From assembly GCA_002347125.1 (NCBI GenBank), contig DDXG01000236.1:1-13963 (forward strand): a DNA stretch of 13,963 bases. Reading direction: 5' to 3'. The notes beneath the pieces were generated by a model. That model made no database searches. It saw only the letters and a list, made by a program, of their open reading frames with translations, and was not told where the DNA came from. Origin of the DNA: Phycisphaerales bacterium UBA2266 (GTDB taxonomy: Bacteria > Planctomycetota > Phycisphaerae > Sedimentisphaerales > Anaerobacaceae). Shown here piece by piece: positions 6,699 through 11,896 of the stretch. How positions within the stretch are numbered: position 1 is the stretch's first letter; every line of letters begins with the position of its first letter. Made by a program: the position numbers and the translations under genes.

Positions 6699-8639
6699 TC
6701 ATTTGGTGAAAAGTCCGGCTCCTATGCGAGCCGCCTCTGACCCTTCGACAGGATGCAGGTAGTTCTTCTTGGTCTCATCAAGCTCGATGGCGACCGGCTG
6801 ATCCGAGATCTTGGTGTTGATAAGTTCGAGGAATGAAGGGTCGATGTCCTCAAAGCCAAGATAGGCCCCTGTGCCGGTGCAGGCGAGCTTCTTGTTCCCG
6901 GCGAAGAGGCTGTCAACTACCCTGTAATGTACTCGCTGCTTCTCAGAGGCTGTCGCCGAGCCACCCCCTTGTGATCCGGCATCCGGGTCTCGTCTCGCCA
7001 TTCCGCCACTCTGATATGTCCAGACATAGTCGCCGTTGGCGATCACGTTTTTGTGAAAGTCAAAATCACCGGAAATCTCGGTTGTCCAAACACCCGAACC
7101 GTAAGCACCATGGACAAAGCAATTGTGCATAGAGTGCCCACTACTGCCCCCCGTCCAGAAGACGACGGTCAGCTTGGCATTGTAGAAAACGCAGTGGTGA
7201 ACATGAACACCAGAGCCGTTTGTGAGGATTCCGAGATGGTTCGGATTGGTTACCTTGTCCCCGGCAAAAAGGCACTGCGCGATCTCCAAGTCGTCCAACT
7301 GTCTGCTCATCCTACCGATTGGATAGACGCGGACAAGCATGCCGGGCTTGGGCGTCTCGACAACCGGTGCCCCAAGTAGCTTAAGGCCTCGGATCGTAAC
7401 ATGGCTTGTCTCCGTCAACATACCGAATGTGAGGCCCCTCCCTCCCAAGGGCAGTGTATGGATGAGCGTGGGCATCCGTCCGGTGTGCCAGTCGGGGTCA
7501 TCGGGCAACACCTCGGCGCGAATCGTGAGGCGGTTGGTCTGGGTGAAACCGCGTCGTTCGGGCTTGAACAACGCGGTTTCTCCGACGGCATGGATTCCTT
7601 CAGAGAGAATGACTGTCATCGGTCCGGTCCCAGTGCTTTCATTCACACGCCGGGCTGCCTCGGCCAGCGTCCGGAGAGGACTGTTCTTCTCTCCGGAATT
7701 CAAATCGACTCCGCTCGCCGGATTGACGTAGATTGTGTTGGCTTCAGTCGCCGCAGACTCGTAAAAACCGGGCAGCAGAATATCCAGCAGTGCCACCCCA
7801 CCGTAGGCTGGATAGGCTTTGATCATCTTGTCCTTCGCGGTTGCCGCATCCGAGGACTCCTTGATTACATTCCCCAGTGTGGCATAGTAGTCAATGGTCT
7901 TCGCGAAATACTCCGGTCCGGCAACGGGAATGCCGTGGCCCCCGATCACCCATGCCCACTCCTTCGTCTTCATCTCATTGAGCTTCGCCAATCGCCCGTC
8001 GACCGGGGCCAACGGAACGTGGACTCCGACGTACGCCAGATGGTGCGACACCAGGACTTTCTGCTCGGGGAACTCCATGAAAACCACAGGCCCCGTGAGT
8101 TCAGGGGCAGGGGAACTGAAAACGATCCGAACGTCGTCAATGACCTCCTCCGTCCCCACTTCCACCACGTTCTCAGGTACGACCGCCTTGGAGTACGGAA
8201 TGACTTCGGAGCCAACTTGACTCTTCAACGTCTGAAGTTCTGTCACGCCTCTTTGTTTCATGCTATCGATGGTCGCCTGGTTGGCATACCCAGGAATGCC
8301 CGGGAACATCTCAAGCCCCGCCCAGTGATGCGAATGATCGTGGGAGATGTAGATTCGCCGCAAAGGTTTGCCGAGAAATTGGATCAAGCTCTTGAGTTCA
8401 TCAACCTGCGGCTTGTTCTGCTGCACGTCCTGCAGGATCAGGGAGTTCTTGGTCTCGATCACTATACTGGCCGATGCCCCGGCGGCCATTGCAGAGGTGT
8501 AGACGTGAAACTTGACGCTGCCGATTTCCTTCACATAGTACAGCCCCTGCGTGGGAGTGAAAGGCCCCGCGGAGGACGCGGCAGTGGCAAATAGAGGCAG
8601 GCCGAGCAACAAGATGGTGACAAATACGTTTCGAATCAT
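6699..8639 (-). CDS. Exported metallo-beta-lactamase-fold / parallel beta-helix fusion protein
   Basis: 646 residues from ATG 8639, which follows AGGAGGT; the longer frame to 8657 would bury that site. Residues 1-24 are a signal peptide (MIRNVFVTILLLGLPLFATA). Residues about 30-290 are an MBL-fold hydrolase domain with the metal motif H100-D-H102-S-H104-H105 (SHDHSHHWAG), H199/H200 and H235 (VIGGHGIPVAG). The usual Asp of HxHxDH is His104 here. From about residue 302 a second domain begins with TIYVNPASG and SPLRTLAEAARRV, typical of DUF1565/right-handed parallel beta-helix proteins. It continues with repeated short strands (HVTIRGLKLLG, HHCVFYNAKL, MHNCFVHGAYGSGVW). The protein is likely periplasmic or extracellular. 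The beta-helix may bind or cleave a polysaccharide and the MBL domain may hydrolyse an ester or lactone, but no substrate can be named. Confidence 0.8.
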   Translation of the reverse strand: MIRNVFVTILLLGLPLFATAASSAGPFTPTQGLYYVKEIGSVKFHVYTSAMAAGASASIVIETKNSLILQDVQQNKPQVDELKSLIQFLGKPLRRIYISHDHSHHWAGLEMFPGIPGYANQATIDSMKQRGVTELQTLKSQVGSEVIPYSKAVVPENVVEVGTEEVIDDVRIVFSSPAPELTGPVVFMEFPEQKVLVSHHLAYVGVHVPLAPVDGRLAKLNEMKTKEWAWVIGGHGIPVAGPEYFAKTIDYYATLGNVIKESSDAATAKDKMIKAYPAYGGVALLDILLPGFYESAATEANTIYVNPASGVDLNSGEKNSPLRTLAEAARRVNESTGTGPMTVILSEGIHAVGETALFKPERRGFTQTNRLTIRAEVLPDDPDWHTGRMPTLIHTLPLGGRGLTFGMLTETSHVTIRGLKLLGAPVVETPKPGMLVRVYPIGRMSRQLDDLEIAQCLFAGDKVTNPNHLGILTNGSGVHVHHCVFYNAKLTVVFWTGGSSGHSMHNCFVHGAYGSGVWTTEISGDFDFHKNVIANGDYVWTYQSGGMARRDPDAGSQGGGSATASEKQRVHYRVVDSLFAGNKKLACTGTGAYLGFEDIDPSFLELINTKISDQPVAIELDETKKNYLHPVEGSEAARIGAGLFTK

Positions 8640-8731
8640 AAGAGGACCTCCTGGCATTCTTGGGGTTCACTTCTGCTCCAGGTACCACCGGGCTGTGGAA
8701 GATCGACGGGGCTTGGCATCGTTTCCTTGCG

Positions 8732-9139
8732 TCACAGTCTGAACGCTTGCGGTGGATTGCCGCTCAGATCCGCGATCGTCGCGGCAGCCTCGTTGAGGTA
8801 GAAGAGCGCCCATAGCGGGTTGTCGGGCGTCTTGTAGACCGCTTTAATCAGAGGCACTGCCTCCTCGATGATCCTGCTCTTGATGGAGCGATCCTGGGAG
8901 AACGCGACTCTGCCGCTCAGCCTCAGCCAGGACCAGTTCTCCCCGCATGTACACAGTTCAACGTAGGGCTGCCGTGTAATCTCCTTGTATACTGGCTTGT
9001 CATTGGTGGTGCTGAAGTAGAGCCTGCCACCCTCCTCCAGCTTGAACTGAAACGGCCGCACCTTCGGCTTGCCATCGAGCCCCACCGTCGCAAGATACTG
9101 CACCGGGTTGGCCCTGAGGAATTCTACGACCTCTTTCAT
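8732..9139 (-). CDS. Pyridoxamine 5'-phosphate oxidase-like flavoprotein (first copy)
   Basis: 135 residues from ATG 9139, preceded by AAAGGAAGG. It is a split-barrel FMN-binding protein of the short PPOX family: YLATVGLDGKPKVRPFQF, GRLYFSTTNDKPVYKEI and WLRLSGRVAFSQD are all present. It is a close paralogue of the gene at 6231-6635. The first gene after marR, it is separated from it by 66 bases that hold a promoter and an operator-like palindrome. It probably reduces or sequesters a small molecule in the cytoplasm using FMN or a deazaflavin. The pair CTCG at residues 62-65 adds two cysteines absent from the other copy. Confidence 0.87.
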   Translation of the reverse strand: MKEVVEFLRANPVQYLATVGLDGKPKVRPFQFKLEEGGRLYFSTTNDKPVYKEITRQPYVELCTCGENWSWLRLSGRVAFSQDRSIKSRIIEEAVPLIKAVYKTPDNPLWALFYLNEAAATIADLSGNPPQAFRL

Positions 9140-9162
9140 GTTCTACCTTCCTTTCTGAGTGC

Positions 9163-9190
9163 ATTCTATACTTAGTTCGTATGCGAACAA
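9163..9190 (-). promoter_or_regulatory. Promoter of the PPOX/MBL gene run
   Basis: Minus-strand TTGTTC (9185-9190), a 16-base spacer and TAGAAT (9163-9168), giving a short leader of about 17 bases before ATG 9139. The palindrome at 9174-9189 fills the spacer, an arrangement suited to repression by steric block. Confidence 0.5.
9174..9189. promoter_or_regulatory. Putative MarR operator 1
   Basis: AGTTCGTATGCGAACA, an imperfect palindrome with arms GTTCG/CGAAC. It matches the site at 9690-9705 in 13 of 16 positions, including the first nine bases. It lies immediately 3' of marR and inside the promoter of the next gene. Confidence 0.65.
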
Positions 9191-9205
9191 TATGCTCAAA
9201 AAAAA

Positions 9206-9640
9206 CTACCGGTTCATGTTCTTCTCGATAGCATCCAACCCCTCCACCAGCGCCTGCCGCTGCCTCTGCGCCATATCGCCGTAGAGCTTGGCCAGCAGCA
9301 CCCGGGATATCTCTTCAAAGTCCTTTCGCAGCCGCCGTCCGGCGGCCGTCAACTCCACCAGCGTCACCCTGCTGTCCGTCTCACACGCCAGCTTGCGAAG
9401 GTACCCATGCCGTTCCAGCGTATCGATCATCACGGTCACCGTCGATTTCGCCCGCCGCGCCCGCTCCACCACCTGTTTGATCGCAACCGGTCGGTCCTGC
9501 TCGAAAAGAAACGCAAGCACCGGCCCGTGGGCCGGCACAATCCCCTCAATCGACCGCCCTCGCAGCTCCGCCTCGATCAGCGCGTTGGCCGCCTCCCGTA
9601 TCCGGGCTATCTGTGCAACAATGGTTTCCGTATTCACCAT
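9206..9640 (-). CDS. MarR-family transcriptional regulator
   Basis: 144 residues from ATG 9640 with GAGG close upstream. The frame extends to 9700, but that start lies inside the promoter/operator and has no ribosome site. Layout is typical of MarR: N-terminal dimerisation helix (VAQIARIREAANALIEAEL), winged-helix DNA-binding domain at about residues 55-105 and a C-terminal dimerisation helix. The recognition helix and wing are seen in AKSTVTVMIDTLERHGYL followed by the charged wing DSRVTLVELTAAG. The length is the usual 140-150. MarR proteins are dimers released from palindromes by small phenolic ligands or by oxidation. A single Cys sits just before the wing (KLACETD), so redox sensing is possible but unproven. 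It probably represses itself and the three genes that follow. Confidence 0.9.
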   Translation of the reverse strand: MVNTETIVAQIARIREAANALIEAELRGRSIEGIVPAHGPVLAFLFEQDRPVAIKQVVERARRAKSTVTVMIDTLERHGYLRKLACETDSRVTLVELTAAGRRLRKDFEEISRVLLAKLYGDMAQRQRQALVEGLDAIEKNMNR

Positions 9641-9684
9641 GCAACCTCGAATCGTCATCAGCACAAGTATACGGCTGCAACAGC

Positions 9685-9714
9685 AATGTAGTTCGTACAC
9701 GAACTAACTGTCAA
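9685..9714 (-). promoter_or_regulatory. marR promoter
   Basis: Minus-strand TTGACA (9709-9714), a perfect -35 box, an 18-base spacer and TACATT (9685-9690). The leader to ATG 9640 is about 38 bases. The operator palindrome occupies almost the whole spacer. Confidence 0.65.
9690..9705. promoter_or_regulatory. Putative MarR operator 2 (autoregulatory)
   Basis: AGTTCGTACACGAACT: two perfect 7-base arms (AGTTCGT/ACGAACT) around a 2-base centre. Together with the related site at 9174-9189, it brackets marR and sits between the -35 and -10 boxes of the marR promoter. Confidence 0.7.
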
Positions 9715-9834
9715 GACAATTTCCTTGAAAATCCGTCTATCGTCGTGTATAATGCCGCCCAGAATAACGAGACCAAGACATCACAGCCGCCGGCCGAGAC
9801 CGCGCCACACCCTTTTTCCTGCCTTAACATGCCG

Positions 9835-9902
9835 AATGTCAATCTGGGCAACCTATGTCCACCCCATGCCAACAAGAGAACGCAAAACAAACCCAATCCC
9901 GT
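9835..9902. repeat. 68-bp direct repeat, copy 1
   Basis: Begins AATGTCAATCTGGG and ends ACAAACCCAATCCCGT. It matches copy 2 at 9972-10039 without gaps and with only about six mismatches, mostly transitions. The offset is 137 bases. The submotif CAAAACAAACCCAAT occurs at 9883-9897, 9960-9974 and 10020-10034, so it also abuts copy 2 on its left. Confidence 0.88.
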
Positions 9903-9971
9903 GAACGAACAACGCCAATCCCCTGCCCCGCCCCTTGTTCCCTTTTCACCACAATTCGGCAAAACAAACCC

Positions 9972-10039
9972 AATGTCAATCTGGGTAACCTATGTCCATC
10001 CCACGCCAACAAGAAAACACAAAACAAACCCAATCCCGT
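9972..10039. repeat. 68-bp direct repeat, copy 2
   Basis: Gapless counterpart of 9835-9902. It is flanked on both sides by CAAAACAAACCCAAT motifs and followed at once by the hairpin at 10050-10067. Confidence 0.88.
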
Positions 10040-10049
10040 AGCGCGGGCA

Positions 10050-10067
10050 TCCTATCCCGTGATAGGA
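10050..10067. other. 7-bp perfect hairpin next to the direct repeat
   Basis: TCCTATC (10050-10056), a 4-base CCGT loop and GATAGGA (10061-10067). There is no T-run, so it is not a standard terminator. It may be part of the same dispersed repeat unit as the 68-bp copy ending 11 bases earlier. Confidence 0.4.
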
Positions 10068-10232
10068 AGGTCTTCGCCAAGGGCGGCTCCACCGGCTGTA
10101 TCCTGAGTACTATCGACCAACGACTGAACCGGCGGCATGTGAAATACCAGCGGTGGAATACGATTCCCAATTGCCATCCACCCGCCGAATTGCTAGTATC
10201 CAGTTTTTCTTCGCCTGTGATGGAGTAGAACC

Positions 10233-11123
10233 GTGGAACTGACTTGGATGATGCGACTGCGTATCGCGGCCGCCGCGGCCGTCGGAATCGCCCTGATCGG
10301 GTTGCTCGGCTGGAACCTTACCGGCCCGTGCGAGCCCTCCGGCGTCGTCCGCGCCTCCTGCGTCGGGCCCGGCGGGGCTGTCATCCTCGTGATCCTGGCG
10401 CTGGCCGCCGGCTTCATTGCCTACTTCGCCGCCTGGCCCTACGGCCGCGAGGTCGGCGTTCTCGCCGTCCCGTTCGGCCTGGGCCTCTGGAGCATCCGAA
10501 CCGCGCCCATGGCCGCTCTGATGCAACTGAACCCCCGACCCGAACAGCGCCACGTGATTCTGGCTGTCATCAGGTTCGAGCCGCTGTTCTGGCTCGCCCT
10601 CATAACCGCTGGCTACGCCGGTGTCCTTATCGCCCGCCAACTCGTCCCGTCCAAGGTCTCGGTGGACCACCCATCAGACTGTAAAATCAGTATCAACAAG
10701 CATTTACAGACTGTTCTGGCGGTTATTGCCTCCGTCGTGGTCGCCCAGATCTGCATGTCCGTGCTCGCAACCGATGTCCGTGTGCCCGATAACAAGATGG
10801 TCGGACAACCCAGTGTCGGACAGATTGTCTTCGCCGTCATCGTCTCCTTTGCCGCGGCCGCCTTTGTCGTCCGCAGGTTCCTCGGTGCCGACTACATTGC
10901 CCCAGCCATTGGCTCAACAATCATAACTGCCTTCGCCATAATGTTTTACGTTAGACCTGCCGTCATCGAGGCCCTGTCGAGGAACTGGCCCGGCGTTTTT
11001 TTCTCGACCTCCACAGCCGCGATCCTACCTGTCCAGATGGTCGCCTTCGGCGCCATCGGCGCTGTCGCCGGGTACTGGCTTGCCGTCCGTTTTGAATGGT
11101 GGCGACGGCACGAAAGCCAGTAG
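10233..11123 (+). CDS. 8-TM integral membrane protein, unknown function
   Basis: 296 residues starting at GTG 10233 with GGAG 7 bases upstream; ATGs at 10248 and 10251 are weaker alternatives. Eight hydrophobic helices are evident at about residues 10-27, 46-68, 71-88, 114-133, 158-178, 194-212, 219-240 and 258-285. Charged loops are short, except the segment around residues 136-156 (SKVSVDHPSDCKISINKHL). The C-terminus is WWRRHESQ. Codon use is strongly GC-biased, as in neighbouring real genes. I recognise no transporter or enzyme motif. The layout of hydrophobic helices resembles lineage-specific planctomycete membrane proteins. Its reading direction matches csrA, but the 322-base gap and a possible terminator argue against a tight operon. 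Confidence 0.75.
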   Translation: MELTWMMRLRIAAAAAVGIALIGLLGWNLTGPCEPSGVVRASCVGPGGAVILVILALAAGFIAYFAAWPYGREVGVLAVPFGLGLWSIRTAPMAALMQLNPRPEQRHVILAVIRFEPLFWLALITAGYAGVLIARQLVPSKVSVDHPSDCKISINKHLQTVLAVIASVVVAQICMSVLATDVRVPDNKMVGQPSVGQIVFAVIVSFAAAAFVVRRFLGADYIAPAIGSTIITAFAIMFYVRPAVIEALSRNWPGVFFSTSTAAILPVQMVAFGAIGAVAGYWLAVRFEWWRRHESQ

Positions 11124-11159
11124 GCCCCCCTATATTCCCACGTCAGCTTTGGGCCTTTT
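11122..11159 (+). terminator. Possible intrinsic terminator after the 8-TM gene
   Basis: AGGCCC (11122-11127, overlapping the stop codon) can pair with GGGCCT (11151-11156), which is followed by TTTTGTT. The 23-base loop is long and the stem only 6 bp, so this is a weak candidate. Confidence 0.35.
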
Positions 11160-11445
11160 GTTCCCGCCATTATGTATGTAAGTTCTTTAATGAAAAGGAC
11201 TTACGTTCATGCGGTCCAATAACCGGCACAGGCCCACCAAACAAAATGAGAATTGGTTGTTTCTGCCCCCAGAATTAGCCGACAATATACTTGAGTTTCC
11301 CGGCCCCTTGGCCGTATTGGCTCTCAGACCGAACAAATGGATATGGCGTACTGACAAGTCAGAACTCGAAGGCGGTCGCTCTGAACCTCGCCCGATTCGG
11401 TTTCGTAGAGCGGATTGTAAAGCCCGCCGACAAAAGGAGTTAGAA
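11124..11445 (+). other. csrA leader region
   Basis: About 320 bases without a separate gene; the csrA frame stays open back to 11209 but the ribosome site and family alignment place the start at 11446. The stretch is AT-richer than its flanks. It contains an 8-bp hairpin (GTAAGTTC 11178-11185 with GGACTTAC 11197-11204, one G-U pair). There are also four GGA triplets, at about 11197, 11337, 11411 and 11435; the last is the Shine-Dalgarno itself. GGA is the core of known CsrA RNA sites, so autoregulation is plausible. I could not settle on a promoter. Confidence 0.4.
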
Positions 11446-11676
11446 ATGCTAGTCTTGAGCAGACAAAGAGATGAATCCATCATGATCGGAGACGACGTGG
11501 AAATCACGATCGTCGACGTCAGAGGTGATAAGGTTCGTCTTGGAATCACCGCGCCCAAGAGCATTCCCGTTCATCGCCGTGAGATCTACGAGGCCATCCA
11601 ACGGGAGAAAAACGGGCACAAAGACGAGGACTCGCAAACCAAGGCCAACGCCGCCCAGGAGCACCCTGCCGACTGA
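11446..11676 (+). CDS. csrA: Carbon storage regulator CsrA
   Basis: 76 residues from ATG 11446, preceded by AGGAG. The first ~60 residues match CsrA end to end: MLVLSRQRDESIMIGDDVEI, then DVRGDKVRLGITAPKSIPVHR, then REIYEAIQRE. The RNA-contact positions typical of the family are present: L4 and R6 in the first strand, the LGI-AP turn, and V-x-R at the end of strand 5. A charged, probably disordered tail (about residues 60-76) follows, slightly longer than in E. coli CsrA (61). CsrA is a dimeric RNA-binding protein that blocks or remodels ribosome sites at GGA motifs. It has been linked to carbon flux, motility and biofilm in other bacteria. No fliW or flagellar gene is beside it here, so its local targets are unknown. 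Confidence 0.95.
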   Translation: MLVLSRQRDESIMIGDDVEITIVDVRGDKVRLGITAPKSIPVHRREIYEAIQREKNGHKDEDSQTKANAAQEHPAD

Positions 11677-11698
11677 CCGCCGACCCACCGAAACCACC

Positions 11699-11736
11699 CG
11701 CCCTGATAGCTTCGACTGACGCGATCAGGGCGTTTT
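11699..11736 (+). terminator. Intrinsic terminator of csrA
   Basis: CGCCCTGAT (11699-11707) pairs perfectly with ATCAGGGCG (11724-11732), followed at once by TTTT. The 9-bp GC-rich stem and 16-base loop lie 22 bases after the csrA stop. Confidence 0.8.
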
Positions 11737-11782
11737 CATGCGCCCAGGTCCAAGCCGCGCCACCTCCACCTTGCATGGGTTG

Positions 11783-11811
11783 TTGAACCGGTGGGGCGAT
11801 TCTGCTATTAT
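11783..11811 (+). promoter_or_regulatory. Promoter of the LamG protein gene
   Basis: TTGAAC (11783-11788), a 17-base spacer and TATTAT (11806-11811): near-consensus sigma70 boxes with ideal spacing. The start codon is about 80 bases downstream. The leader holds a small GGGCC-CGAA-GGCCC hairpin (11840-11853) before the ribosome site AAGGAGGAG. Confidence 0.7.
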
Positions 11812-11896
11812 GAAGACCCAATGGTTGCGGCCGTACACGGGGCCCGAAGGCCCGGCGTCGGCGGTCCAAAACCCGTACAAGTGAAGGAGGAGTGCC

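Larger units (their letters stand above)
9715..10232. other. Repeat-bearing intergenic region
   Basis: About 520 bases between divergent genes (marR on minus, 8-TM gene on plus). It holds the 68-bp direct repeats, a 7-bp hairpin and, near its right end, the GGAG ribosome site of the membrane protein gene. Open frames through it translate to Asn/Lys/Pro/Gln/Thr-rich low-complexity peptides on + and short Gly/Trp/Cys-rich ones on minus; I regard none as genes. Confidence 0.6.

Noticed and set aside
7401..8594. 397-codon + strand ORF
   Set aside because: Antisense to the MBL/beta-helix gene, which has a signal peptide, ribosome site and domain motifs; the antisense product has none.
9641..9700. 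20-residue N-terminal extension of MarR
   Set aside because: It would begin inside the operator and promoter spacer, with no ribosome site; the family length fits the start at 9640.
9613..10106. + strand ORFs rich in Asn, Lys, Gln, Thr and Pro
   Set aside because: They translate the 68-bp direct repeats and the marR promoter; no start signals and low complexity.
11209..11445. 79-residue N-terminal extension of CsrA
   Set aside because: CsrA begins with MLVLSR and has AGGAG just before ATG 11446; the extension has no family match.
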